A program made the position numbers and the translations under genes. 64,000 bases of DNA, from the NCBI GenBank assembly GCA_965207565.1, contig CBDBMQ010000009.1:1-64000 (forward strand), in the 5' to 3' direction. The DNA is from Bin80 sp965207565. GTDB lineage: Bacteria > Bacteroidota > Rhodothermia > Rhodothermales > Bin80. The notes under the pieces were generated by a model that was not told where the DNA came from, ran no database searches, and worked only from the letters and a program-made list of their open reading frames with translations. How positions within the stretch are numbered: the first letter of the stretch is position 1; each line of letters begins with the position of its first letter. Shown here in pieces: positions 17,427 through 25,571 of the stretch.

Positions 17427-18146
17427 TTAAGCTTTCAGGGCGTGGTGATATAGGTAATTATAATAGGGAATACACTCATTGAGTAATGGACGCAGAAAAT
17501 CGGGGAAGGGGGCCGACTTATGCGTGTAGGGTGCAAAGCCGGTGGATTTGTGGAGCACATGATACCAGTGCGGGGCCCAGACCCCATCCTCCGGGATAGG
17601 CTTTGCTTCCCAGTGGAGCATGATTGGATCAAAACTGATTCCAAGTTCTGCACACAGATTGCGAAGGATTTTTTCAGGGTCGGTTAAGACTTCGCGTGCA
17701 TCAAGGACACATGGAGATTGTCCACGGTGGGTTAGATAGTCGAAAACTTTTCGCTGCATGGCTAATGCTGTATCCGCGAGTTTGGGTTGTGGAACCTGAT
17801 TGATGAGTGAAGGGAGCATCTGTTCGGGGTCACGAATCAGGATCACCGTGGTCATCTGATCCAGGAATGCCCAGTCCAGATCAATCAGATGATGCCCCAT
17901 ATTTTTGACGAAAAGTACAGGATGATCGCATGGTCCCAGGAGGACCTCTTGGACGATCTTTTCCCCGGAAGGCTCCATTGTGGCCAGGATTTCATCTCGA
18001 CCGGGATGCGGCGCGTCCGTACGTCGAAGGTAATGGGCATAGAGCGGCTCGTCGATCACATGTGTATCCGGACGCTGGGCGAATGAATACATGAGTGCTG
18101 TGGAGACATTCCGGGGGCCACTGCATAAGTGAATTCGTAAGCACAT
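17427..18146 (-). CDS. Sulfotransferase-like P-loop protein
   Basis: A 239-residue protein with the nucleotide-binding loop of sulfotransferases at its N-terminus (HLCSGPRNVSTALMYSFAQR), VIDEPLYAHYL, then the second PAPS-contact-like strand TVILIRDPEQMLPSL and a C-terminal helical tail (HWYHVLHKSTGF). Canonical members move sulfate from PAPS to hydroxyl or amine groups. This branch is often annotated only as sulfotransferase-like. It is transcribed together with the class IV aminotransferase, with 7 bases between them, so the two may act on the same small molecule. Confidence 0.7.
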   Translation of the reverse strand: MCLRIHLCSGPRNVSTALMYSFAQRPDTHVIDEPLYAHYLRRTDAPHPGRDEILATMEPSGEKIVQEVLLGPCDHPVLFVKNMGHHLIDLDWAFLDQMTTVILIRDPEQMLPSLINQVPQPKLADTALAMQRKVFDYLTHRGQSPCVLDAREVLTDPEKILRNLCAELGISFDPIMLHWEAKPIPEDGVWAPHWYHVLHKSTGFAPYTHKSAPFPDFLRPLLNECIPYYNYLYHHALKA

Positions 18147-18247
18147 GATAAATTTGTTTTACATCGAGGAATATGGTAACATGTACTGGTCATGCGTCAA
18201 ACAACCTGCATTGGTACATGTTGACGCTCAATCCAATCGTTCAGTTC

Positions 18248-19042
18248 ATGGAGTCGCTGGAAAAGTTTTTCCGTCCGTTATTAGAGGAAGCTGGGCGTCG
18301 TGCAATGAGCCATTTTCTTTGCACGACTCATGAGATCAAGCGGGATGGGTCACCGGTTACCGCCGCAGATAAAGCTGTTCAGGAATATCTGGTCGCTGCG
18401 ATTATGCGTAAGTTTCCCCAGGATGGAGTCATCGCGGAAGAAGATGAGATGTTACGGAGTCCGCGGCAGGGCTCACGCTACTGGACGATTGATCCGATTG
18501 ACGGCACCATTCCGTTCATGGCGGGAATGGCAAGTTGGGGGATCGCTGTTGGATTGATTGAAGAAAACGTACCGGTTGCAGGGTTCATCTATCTTCCTGC
18601 AACCGGGGATCTGTTTTACTCAACCGGAACACATGTATGGAGAAATTCTCAGCCCAGGTTACTGACGACGGATCGCTCTTTGCACACAAATACCATTTTA
18701 CTGACCCATGCACGCCCTCATCAGCGCTACACGCTTCGGGATTCGTTTCCAGGCCGTGTTCTATCTTTGGGAACGGCATCGGCGCATCTGAGCTTGGTAG
18801 CAACTGGGGGTGCTCACGTAGTCCTAATCGGCCATGACAAAGTCTGGGATCTGGCTCCAGGCTATGCGATGTTGTCTGCCAATGGCGGAGTTCTACGTTA
18901 TCTGGATGAAACAGAGTGTGACCTCTCTGCTCTTCTGGATGGGCGGTCGGCACCGTTGCCGATGCTCGGGGGCCCGGTGTCTTTGGTAGAAAAAACCCTG
19001 TCTCATCTGGATTACTGGGCGATCCCCAGCTTCGCAGTTTAG
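18248..19042 (+). CDS. Inositol-monophosphatase-family phosphatase
   Basis: A Mg-dependent phosphatase of about 264 residues. The metal-site motifs are intact: VIAEEDEM (the E-E-D site), WTIDPIDGTIPFMAG (D-P-I-D-G-T) and a late KVWDLAPGYAM (W-D-x-A-x-G). The family includes inositol, histidinol (HisN) and 3'-phosphoadenosine phosphatases, and motifs alone do not separate them. The open frame runs back to 18173, but family alignment suggests a start at MESLEKFFRPLLEEAG (18248), or at the ATG ten codons earlier (18218). If it acts on 3'-phosphoadenosine phosphate, the neighbouring sulfotransferase-like gene would make sense; that is inference. Confidence 0.85.
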   Translation: MESLEKFFRPLLEEAGRRAMSHFLCTTHEIKRDGSPVTAADKAVQEYLVAAIMRKFPQDGVIAEEDEMLRSPRQGSRYWTIDPIDGTIPFMAGMASWGIAVGLIEENVPVAGFIYLPATGDLFYSTGTHVWRNSQPRLLTTDRSLHTNTILLTHARPHQRYTLRDSFPGRVLSLGTASAHLSLVATGGAHVVLIGHDKVWDLAPGYAMLSANGGVLRYLDETECDLSALLDGRSAPLPMLGGPVSLVEKTLSHLDYWAIPSFAV

Positions 19043-19079
19043 GGATAGGAGGAGGGGGGAAGCCCCAGATCCTAAAGAT

Positions 19080-20594
19080 CTACATGAATTCATCCACGCG
19101 AATTCGACGTGCATCCTGTCCAGCATGTGCTAGAATGTCATCCGCGATATTGCGCTGGTCACTCATTCTAGGGACCTTTGTCTGGCTACGGATCTGTCCC
19201 TTGCTGGTTTTCAGCCATGCGTTGAAGGTCCCATCCGGGACAAGTACAATCTCGGGTGGTCGGAAGGCTTTTGCCTCACGGCGAATTTGATAATGTCGGT
19301 TAATATCACAGAGTGCAAAATCCAGTGATCGGGTAAATGCCTCGCAGTCCTGAGGGATTCGGCTAAACTCAAGTAGCCATTCATGGGTCGGAGTCTGCGT
19401 ACCATTTGGGGGGATGGCAGAAACGTGGTACTCCCGAACAAGGCTGCCTGTAACGTCACAGGTCCTGTTGATCGCTTCACGGGCATCCTCGCCAAAAACA
19501 GCTTCCCCATATTTGTCAATCATCTCCGATGTTCTGCCGGCAACCACAATCTTGTGCGGAGAGGTATTGGTAAAACGAATTACGTCGCCCAATACATAAG
19601 ACCAGAGTCCACTGCATGTGGTGAGGATTGGAACATATCTTACCCCGGTTTTTACATGCTCGATGGTCAATCTCCTTGGATTCTCTGAGGTGAGTTCCTC
19701 CAGTGGCACAAACTCGTAGAAGACGCCATTATTCAGATGCAGATGCATGGCGGGATCGCTTAAGTCGGTTTGATAGGAAAAAAACCCCTCTGAAGCACCG
19801 TAGACTTCCAGGAAATCTATATTAGGCAATCCAATCTGCTCTTCAAGAATGGATCGGTAGGAACTCAGGGCAACCCCTCCTGAAATATATAATTGCAGGT
19901 TGGGCCACACCTCTCCAACGGTCTTCACACTGGTTCCATACACTTCATTGTACCGCTCAATTAGTAGCCCAAAAACCACCAAGGCCCATGTCGGAGCCAT
20001 CGCTACTAGGCGGATATCCTGATTCATCGTCTGGTCAACAACAGAGCGTAACTTTTTATCCCAGTCGGGAGCGAAGGCAATCGAAGATGGAACCGCCTGA
20101 AGGAACCGCCTGAAGATTTCAGGAGCAAAAAGAGTTTGCAATCCACTGACCTCTCCAATGAGTGTGCTGGGGAAATTGGGATCGCCTTCAATGGTTCCGG
20201 GAAGGGTCAGATGCCTACCAAGAAGCGTTTTGATGGATCTTGAGCGCATCAGATACTGCAAGGTAAGCGTCACGGCAAAACTGCGATTCAACCGGAGCAT
20301 ATCCTCACTGAGAGGAATTATTTTTCCTTTTGAAGCAGTTCCGCTTGAGACGGCAAAATGTTTAATCCCACCGGGCCAAAACAGATTCTCTGCACCCGCC
20401 CGCACTTGATCCACAAACGGTTGAAGATCATCATAGGTGTGAATGGGTACGCGGGCTTGGTACGCTTTCACGACATCCGACTCTCGGGCAATTCGTGAAA
20501 ACTCAAACCTATGTCCCCACTCGGTGTTTGAAGCGCGACGCAGTAAGCGTCGCAACAGCTTAGCTTGTATTTTGGCAGGTGCGCGTTGATTCAT
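19080..20594 (-). CDS. GH3-family acyl-adenylate/amide synthetase-like protein
   Basis: A 504-residue member of the GH3 family (ANL superfamily). It was named from plant auxin-responsive GH3 proteins, which conjugate amino acids to acyl acids through an acyl-adenylate. Seen: the ATP-binding loop HFAVSSGTASKGKIIPLS (about 80-97), EVYGASEGFFSYQTD (about 266-280), and the hinge region YVLGDVIRFTN (about 333-343) with the conserved GRTSEMID after it. Bacterial members are common in Bacteroidota, but their substrates are largely unknown. It is convergent with the IMPase gene; the two stops lie about 40 bases apart. Confidence 0.88.
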   Translation of the reverse strand: MNQRAPAKIQAKLLRRLLRRASNTEWGHRFEFSRIARESDVVKAYQARVPIHTYDDLQPFVDQVRAGAENLFWPGGIKHFAVSSGTASKGKIIPLSEDMLRLNRSFAVTLTLQYLMRSRSIKTLLGRHLTLPGTIEGDPNFPSTLIGEVSGLQTLFAPEIFRRFLQAVPSSIAFAPDWDKKLRSVVDQTMNQDIRLVAMAPTWALVVFGLLIERYNEVYGTSVKTVGEVWPNLQLYISGGVALSSYRSILEEQIGLPNIDFLEVYGASEGFFSYQTDLSDPAMHLHLNNGVFYEFVPLEELTSENPRRLTIEHVKTGVRYVPILTTCSGLWSYVLGDVIRFTNTSPHKIVVAGRTSEMIDKYGEAVFGEDAREAINRTCDVTGSLVREYHVSAIPPNGTQTPTHEWLLEFSRIPQDCEAFTRSLDFALCDINRHYQIRREAKAFRPPEIVLVPDGTFNAWLKTSKGQIRSQTKVPRMSDQRNIADDILAHAGQDARRIRVDEFM

Positions 20595-20706
20595 AGTTTA
20601 GACGGAGATCGCAACAGACAGCAAGTAAGGTTGATCTGAATAGTTATGTTGGCCTCCAGCCACGCACGTTTATGATTGATTCGCGCCGTTAAACACATAT
20701 AGGAAG

Positions 20707-21627
20707 ATGCAGGATCCGCATAATATCACAGATCGCTCCGCAAACGATAAATCTTCCGGTTTGATCTGCCGAGATCAGTGGCTTGATTGCACCAACGGTG
20801 CTGTGATCATGGGGATTTTGAATGTAACCCCGGACTCTTTTTATGATGGTGGTAAATATATCAGCACATCTGAAGCGCTAAGCCGCGCGGAAGTCATGCT
20901 TGAGGAAGGAGCAGCGATTATTGATGTTGGAGGTGCCTCGTCGCGTCCGCGTGGAAGTGTCTATGGGGCAGGTGCGGAGCGAGTTTCAGATAAATGTGAG
21001 ATCAAGCGTATTGTCCCTGTGATCAAAGCAATCCGGCAGTCATTTCCTGAGGCGATTATTTCCGCAGATACATTTAGTTCTCCCGTTGCATTGAGGGCGC
21101 TTGATGCCGGAGCACACATGATTAATGATGTGTCTGGTCTGCAGAATGGATCTACTTCGGCGGAATATGCGGCTGAGGTGGGGGCGGCATACGTGGTCAT
21201 GCATTCGGTTCGTCACGAAGGCAGTTTAGTTCATACGGCTGACTACAGTGATGTAGCTATTGCAGTGTATGAAAGCTTGGCAGAGTCGGCAGAGCGGGCC
21301 CGGGAGGCGGGTGTAGCGAGCATTGTGATAGATCCCGGGTTTGGGTTTGGTAAACGGCACAGGGATAACCTACGATTGATCAAACATCTTGACTTGCTCA
21401 TGGAATTGCGGTATCCTGTACTGGTAGGGATATCTCGCAAGAGCACAGTTGGCCAGATCCTAAGTGATAATGCGACACCAGTACCAGTCCATGATCGCTT
21501 ATTCGGATCACTTGGGATGGCGGCTGCGGCAGTACTTCAGGGGGCAAAGATTATCCGAACTCATGATGTTCGTGAAACCCGTGAAATGATTCAAGGCCTA
21601 GAAGCAGTTTTACACGTCTCATCATGA
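20707..21627 (+). CDS. folP: Dihydropteroate synthase
   Basis: It condenses p-aminobenzoate with hydroxymethyldihydropterin pyrophosphate in folate synthesis. The product is 306 residues with the two family signatures: MGILNVTPDSFYDGGKY (about 35-51) and IIDVGGASSRPRG (about 75-87). The pterin-pocket regions ISADTFSS, HMINDVSGL and IVIDPGFGFGK, and the C-terminal RTHDVRETREM, are all present. The first 30 residues before the core are somewhat longer than usual. Its stop overlaps the cdaA start as ATGA, the folP-cdaA pairing typical of Bacteroidota. Confidence 0.97.
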   Translation: MQDPHNITDRSANDKSSGLICRDQWLDCTNGAVIMGILNVTPDSFYDGGKYISTSEALSRAEVMLEEGAAIIDVGGASSRPRGSVYGAGAERVSDKCEIKRIVPVIKAIRQSFPEAIISADTFSSPVALRALDAGAHMINDVSGLQNGSTSAEYAAEVGAAYVVMHSVRHEGSLVHTADYSDVAIAVYESLAESAERAREAGVASIVIDPGFGFGKRHRDNLRLIKHLDLLMELRYPVLVGISRKSTVGQILSDNATPVPVHDRLFGSLGMAAAAVLQGAKIIRTHDVRETREMIQGLEAVLHVSS

Positions 21628-22418
21628 ATCTTTTTGGTATCATCCCGGTGCGGCTGATTGATCTGTTCGAGATCCTGCTGGTAGCTCTTGTGTTCTACCG
21701 GCTCTACATAACCATGCGTGGCACGCTGGCGGTTTCGCTATTTGGGGGGTTGCTGGGCCTTCTGTTTATCCAGTTTCTGGTCGAAGTGACGGACATGAAG
21801 GTTTTACAATCCATGTTTTCGGCTCTCAACGACATCTATGTATTGGCAGCGATCATTGTGTTTCAACCAGAGATTCGGCGAGTACTGATTTTTTTAGGAC
21901 AGACCCCGCTTTTGCGTCGCCTCTTTGCACCCGTGGGTAAAGAGGAGGTGGTCACCGAAATCGTTGCCGCGACCCGCACGCTGAGCCAGCAGAGATTGGG
22001 GGCATTGATCGCATTCAAGCGCACCAATGGACTCCGAAGTTACGAGGAGACAGGAGAATCTTTACAGGCGAAAATTAGCAGGAACCTCCTGGTTTCCATC
22101 TTTCACACGAGTAGCCCACTGCATGATGGAGCAGTCATTATTTCGGATAACCGTATTGAGGCAGCGCGCTGTATCTTACCCGTTTCTCGCAGTAAGCGCT
22201 TAGGGGTGCAATTTGGAACAAGACACAGGGCGGCCGTTGGGCTGACAGAAGAAACAGACGCATTTGTAGTGGTAGTATCTGAGGAAACTGGGAAAATATC
22301 CGTTGCAGAGCAAGGTGTAATGATTTCCGGACTTACGACAGAAGAGCTGAAAAGTCAATTATTTGAAGCTTTGAGTACACGGATATCCTCAGGTGGGCTG
22401 GGTCAAACAGAAAAATAG
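21624..22418 (+). CDS. cdaA: Diadenylate cyclase (c-di-AMP synthase)
   Basis: It makes the second messenger c-di-AMP from two ATP at the cytoplasmic membrane. The 264-residue protein has three N-terminal membrane helices (about residues 13-30, 36-53 and 69-82) followed by the DAC domain with its two catalytic motifs, LHDGAVII (DGA at 168-170) and GTRHRAAVG (RHR at 200-202). Translation is coupled to folP by a 4-base overlap, and pcm follows 8 bases later, so folP-cdaA-pcm is one operon. No c-di-AMP phosphodiesterase is seen in the window. Confidence 0.97.
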   Translation: MNLFGIIPVRLIDLFEILLVALVFYRLYITMRGTLAVSLFGGLLGLLFIQFLVEVTDMKVLQSMFSALNDIYVLAAIIVFQPEIRRVLIFLGQTPLLRRLFAPVGKEEVVTEIVAATRTLSQQRLGALIAFKRTNGLRSYEETGESLQAKISRNLLVSIFHTSSPLHDGAVIISDNRIEAARCILPVSRSKRLGVQFGTRHRAAVGLTEETDAFVVVVSEETGKISVAEQGVMISGLTTEELKSQLFEALSTRISSGGLGQTEK

Positions 22419-22425
22419 TTTTAGT

Positions 22426-23085
22426 ATGGCGAAATCAGGCGGAGTTTATATTCGAAGGAGAGCAGAGTTGGTCGAAACGGTCAGAGAAAATGGTGTGACA
22501 GACAAGCGTGTTCTAGCTGCGATTGGGCGGGTCAAACGAGAACAATTTATAGAGCCGGCCTTGCAGCATCGGGCCTATGAAGATCTAGCACTGCCGATCG
22601 GTATGCGGCAGACGATTTCCCAACCAACTACGGTAGCATTTCAGACTATGCTACTGGATACGGAACCGGGTAACAAGGTACTGGAGATTGGTACCGGTAG
22701 TGGGTATCAAGCGGCTGTACTCTGTGAAATGGGGGTCCGAGTCTACTCAGTTGAGCGGCATCGAAGATTGCATGAGCGGGCAAAATCAGCTCTGAGCAAA
22801 CTCAATTATCGAGCGTTATTGCGCGTTGGAGATGGGACTCAGGGATGGCCGGGTATCGCTCCATTCGATGGGATTGTCGTAACTGCAGGAGCACTCGAAA
22901 TTCCACAGAGGCTCCTTGAGCAACTCCAGGAACCCAATGAACAAAGACGCGGCGGGCGTCTGATCGTGCCGGTGGGAGATGAGAACGGGCAACTCATGAC
23001 GAAAGTGGTTCGGACCGGCAAAGATTCTTATGAGTCAAGTAAGCGCGGAGATTTTTTATTTGTCCCACTTGTGAGCGCTAAATAA
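22426..23085 (+). CDS. pcm: Protein-L-isoaspartate O-methyltransferase
   Basis: It repairs damaged proteins by methylating L-isoaspartyl residues with SAM. The product is about 219 residues from the ATG at 22426. The frame is open further upstream but would overlap cdaA. Seen: the family helix REQFIEPALQHRAYEDLALP, the substrate loop MRQTISQPTTVAFQ, SAM motif I VLEIGTGSGYQAAVL and the late GGRLIVPVGD. It is the third gene of the folP-cdaA operon. Its last 8 bases overlap the convergent membrane-protein gene. Confidence 0.95.
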   Translation: MAKSGGVYIRRRAELVETVRENGVTDKRVLAAIGRVKREQFIEPALQHRAYEDLALPIGMRQTISQPTTVAFQTMLLDTEPGNKVLEIGTGSGYQAAVLCEMGVRVYSVERHRRLHERAKSALSKLNYRALLRVGDGTQGWPGIAPFDGIVVTAGALEIPQRLLEQLQEPNEQRRGGRLIVPVGDENGQLMTKVVRTGKDSYESSKRGDFLFVPLVSAK

Positions 23086-24349
23086 TCACCGTTTCAGCCG
23101 GGCCCTCATAGGCCTTGATCAAGGCACGTTTGGCATCATCACGCAGGTGGTCAGCAGTTTGATGTTCATTGGTCATAACCACCGCTCCAATGAATGCCCC
23201 TCCGGTGAGCAAGCCCCCCTGATTTGCAATCTCGCTTTGAACCGTGTGGTTCCAGACTTCAAGTGTATCTTTTTGGCAATTCTGAAAGACGCCGTACAGG
23301 AGTTCACCAAATTTGATCACACGGCTCTTTGGATCCGCTCGGAGTAAGCAATCGGAGAATGTTTTTTCGATATCATCAAGGAAATCCCCGTACATTTTGA
23401 CAAGTGTCTCTGACCTCTGAGGAACCACGAGGGCGAATACAAGGTCTTTGTTCTCAGTTCTTGCCGTCATCATTTCTTCGTAAATAATCTCATGCCGAGG
23501 GCGATTCGGGTTTTCTCTGTAGAGCAGTAGCGCGAGCGTCTGCCCGAAGTTTTTGAGTAACTCTTTGGCACGGGGATGAGACAGCCCATTTTTATTTATG
23601 GTGTCTAAAAGCAGTAGCTTATCGGTTTGTCCAATGGAAGTGATTCCGATGTAAGTGACACTGGCTGGTTTCCTGCTGTAGGTCAGGTGATTCGACTGCA
23701 GACCTTTGGAACCAACAGAATGAATTGCCGCGGTTTCGGATTCCTCCAAAAGGTCATACTTCAGAACAAACGACTCTCCGCGTGCGCGTATCCAGTCGAA
23801 GCCCGCTGTACCGCAAACCTCGTACTCGTAGTCATCCGAGATTGGGCGAACAACTCCGACTGAATGAGCGTCAAGTACGGCACGGAATCCTTGCAGGACC
23901 GGAGTTAGAATATGTTTATCAAGCGGGTTGTTGGGTACGTATGGAAGAGGCGCATCTCTAAGATTCGGTTGGGGAGTTTCTGTTAGTAGGCTCAGTTGAA
24001 CCACCCTAGGTACATCTGTATCTGTGGTTGCGTCCTGGGTTTTCTGGTCAGAAGATGATTCTTCCAAGTCTGTAGAAGACTTGTCTGAGTCTACCGGGCG
24101 AATATCCAGGATTCCTAAATCAGCTAATGACTCTTCTTCATTTAATGCCTGAAGCTCTGAGTCTGAGTTTTTTGGCTTGCGGTTACGTTTCGAAGTAGGG
24201 ACAGCAATCCACAGGATCAGCGAAATCAGAATGAGGGTTGCCATTGGGGTGTATTGCCACCACTCAGTGCTCCCAATTGAGTTGATACTGAGCGTAATGG
24301 TTGACGCTACAATGGCTAAAATAGTAAAGGTAATTCGCAGCATACGCAA
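23078..24349 (-). CDS. Membrane protein with GAF-like and degenerate GGDEF-like domains
   Basis: A 423-residue protein. Two N-terminal membrane helices (about 5-24 and 34-51) are followed by a charged, acidic low-complexity linker rich in Ser/Asp/Glu (about 60-115). A GAF-like domain follows (from about ILTPVLQGFRAVLDAHSVGV to TLALLLYRE), then a C-terminal domain that looks like a GGDEF fold without the GGDEF motif (DLVFALVVPQRSETLVKMYG ... IGAVVMTNEHQTADHLRDDA). It has no DHH phosphodiesterase. It is convergent with the c-di-AMP operon and overlaps pcm by 8 bases. A sensing or signalling role is inferred from architecture. I do not recognise a named family. Confidence 0.7.
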   Translation of the reverse strand: MRMLRITFTILAIVASTITLSINSIGSTEWWQYTPMATLILISLILWIAVPTSKRNRKPKNSDSELQALNEEESLADLGILDIRPVDSDKSSTDLEESSSDQKTQDATTDTDVPRVVQLSLLTETPQPNLRDAPLPYVPNNPLDKHILTPVLQGFRAVLDAHSVGVVRPISDDYEYEVCGTAGFDWIRARGESFVLKYDLLEESETAAIHSVGSKGLQSNHLTYSRKPASVTYIGITSIGQTDKLLLLDTINKNGLSHPRAKELLKNFGQTLALLLYRENPNRPRHEIIYEEMMTARTENKDLVFALVVPQRSETLVKMYGDFLDDIEKTFSDCLLRADPKSRVIKFGELLYGVFQNCQKDTLEVWNHTVQSEIANQGGLLTGGAFIGAVVMTNEHQTADHLRDDAKRALIKAYEGPAETVII

Positions 24350-24513
24350 TTGTTAGGATAACTGTGTTACAGAAGCAAAAATACCGAAAACACCATCCAA
24401 AATACAAACCGCCGAACACATAGATCCGTTTGAGTTTCCATCGTTCCGATAAGATACAATGCAGGGCATCTCTTCACCAATACCAAGTCTGTTTTCTGCA
24501 CCGTTGAAGGTCG

Positions 24514-24903
24514 CTATCTGATGCCCAGTGAGTCAGGTAGATCGTTTCGTTGCAAATTGGGGTTGAGTAGCGGACCGGTCAGGGGGAGATCAAAACTTGT
24601 TAGAAAATGTGCAAGCGTAGAAAACCAGAACTCTTGCTGGAATTCAACCCACTTGTCTTCATGAGACATATCTACCATTTTGTGTCCCTCTATATCAAGG
24701 TAGAAACTACGCGGCCAGTCAGGGAATCGATTTTGTGCATCTTTGACAATCTGGAATGCTGCCTGCGCAGCTTCTGGGAAACTCATCTCCGGGGTTACAA
24801 TCATGTAGATTGATACCGTGTTATCAAAGTTCATCCAGATTCCAGGAGATTCCGGTTTGCTATACTCTGGAATAAAAGGGGGATTATCGACGCGATCCTC
24901 CAT
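24514..24903 (-). CDS. Hypothetical protein
   Basis: A 129-residue protein with no recognised family and no signal peptide or membrane helix. The composition is that of a folded soluble protein: alternating hydrophobic and charged residues, and aromatic-rich stretches WVEFQQEFWFSTLAHFL and SPGIWMNFDNTVSIYMIV. The start ATG has no nearby competitor. It stands alone between the GAF/GGDEF-like gene and the tRNA pair, on the same strand as both. It is probably real, but its role is unknown. Confidence 0.5.
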   Translation of the reverse strand: MEDRVDNPPFIPEYSKPESPGIWMNFDNTVSIYMIVTPEMSFPEAAQAAFQIVKDAQNRFPDWPRSFYLDIEGHKMVDMSHEDKWVEFQQEFWFSTLAHFLTSFDLPLTGPLLNPNLQRNDLPDSLGIR

Positions 24904-25048
24904 GATAGCAGATGGAAATAATAGGTCGGGTATACCTCTCGCACATCGGTCCGTTGACTTGAGAATCCAATTGAGTAAAAGCTCTGTATTTGATCACAAC
25001 GGGTTGGCGAATCAGTCTTTACGTACTACTTACGGAAAGACGAAAAAA

Positions 25049-25135
25049 TGGTGCCCGGGACTGGAATCGAACCAGCACGCCCATAAGGGCACTGCCCCCT
25101 CAAGACAGCGCGTCTACCTATTCCGCCACCCGGGC
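25049..25135 (-). tRNA. tRNA-Leu (anticodon GAG)
   Basis: The minus strand gives an 87-base tRNA starting GCCCGGGTGGCGGAA and ending TCCCGGGCACCA, with the CCA encoded. The acceptor stem (GCCCGGG with TCCCGGGC) pairs, the D-arm has GGTAGACGC, the anticodon stem is CTGTC/GGCAG with loop TTGAGGG (anticodon GAG), the long type II variable arm is present, and the T-arm is GCTGGTTCGATTCCAGT. It is separated by only three bases from the tRNA-Lys gene, so the two are surely one transcript. Confidence 0.95.
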
Positions 25136-25138
25136 TGA

Positions 25139-25542
25139 TGGTGATCCCGCCAGGGCTCGAACCTGGGACCCTCTGATTAACCTACCACACCGGCTTTCAC
25201 CGGCCATCTAGATTCGTGTTGTGGTCTGGACCATCTCTTCACCCTTCCATTTGATGGGGTAGGGTGGGCTGCGTATGGCCTCTGAGGGCTCTCTTGAATC
25301 CGCACTATGCGAAAAAGGGCCCAGAATGATTCCCAATAACCCGGCACGGTTAAGGGGAATGGACTGGATTGCCCAATTCAAGGTTGCCTGCTGATTACCC
25401 ATCTATCCGCCGCATTTTTACGTGTGACGACGTAGCGACGACTTTAGGGCGTCCCAGCATACAGCAGCCTCCACTCATACAGTTTCCCGCATGAGGCTCC
25501 ATGACTCAAAGTCAGATGCTCTTCCAACTGAGCTACGGGATC
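25139..25542 (-). tRNA. tRNA-Lys (anticodon UUU), split by a group I intron
   Basis: The 5' exon is 25542-25509 (34 bases, GATCCCGTAGCTCAGTTGG ... TCTGACTT). The 3' exon is 25180-25139 (42 bases, TTAATCAGAGGGTCCCAGG ... CGGGATCACCA). Joined, they make a normal 76-base tRNA: acceptor GATCCCG/CGGGATC with discriminator A and encoded CCA, D-arm AGTTGGAAGA, anticodon stem TCTGA/TCAGA, loop CTTTTAA reading UUU, and T-arm CCAGG/CCTGG. The exons are 328 bases apart. The cut falls between positions 34 and 35 of the anticodon. Neither half alone can fold as a tRNA. Confidence 0.9.
25181..25508 (-). ncRNA. Group I self-splicing intron in the tRNA-Lys anticodon loop
   Basis: A 328-base intron without an ORF. 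Core elements, reading the minus strand: internal guide GAG able to pair with exon CTT, including a U-G wobble at the splice site; P2-like stem TCAT/ATGA followed by AGTGG; P element TATGCTGGGACGCC; Q element AATCAGCAGGCAACC, where CAGC pairs with GCTG in P; R element CCTCAGAGGCCATACG; P8 hairpin ACCCT...AGGGT; S element GAAGAGATGGTCC, pairing GGCCA with TGGTC; P9 hairpin CCGGTGAAAGCCGG; and final base G. The order and spacing match the cyanobacterial tRNA-Leu(UAA) intron, which also sits between positions 34 and 35. Confidence 0.88.
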
Positions 25543-25571
25543 AGAATGTAGAGAACTAACAACCTGCCAAT

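Noticed and set aside
23078..24349. Annotation as GdpP c-di-AMP phosphodiesterase.
   Set aside because: The DHH/DHHA1 catalytic domain is absent, so only the architecture resembles GdpP.
24349..24513. Possible small gene between the GAF-like gene and the hypothetical protein.
   Set aside because: No frame of useful length with a start and ribosome site. Left as an intergenic region.
25208..25402. A 64-codon frame on the minus strand inside the intron, considered as a homing endonuclease.
   Set aside because: It is too short and has no LAGLIDADG, GIY-YIG or HNH motif. It overlaps the intron's structural core and is best seen as chance.
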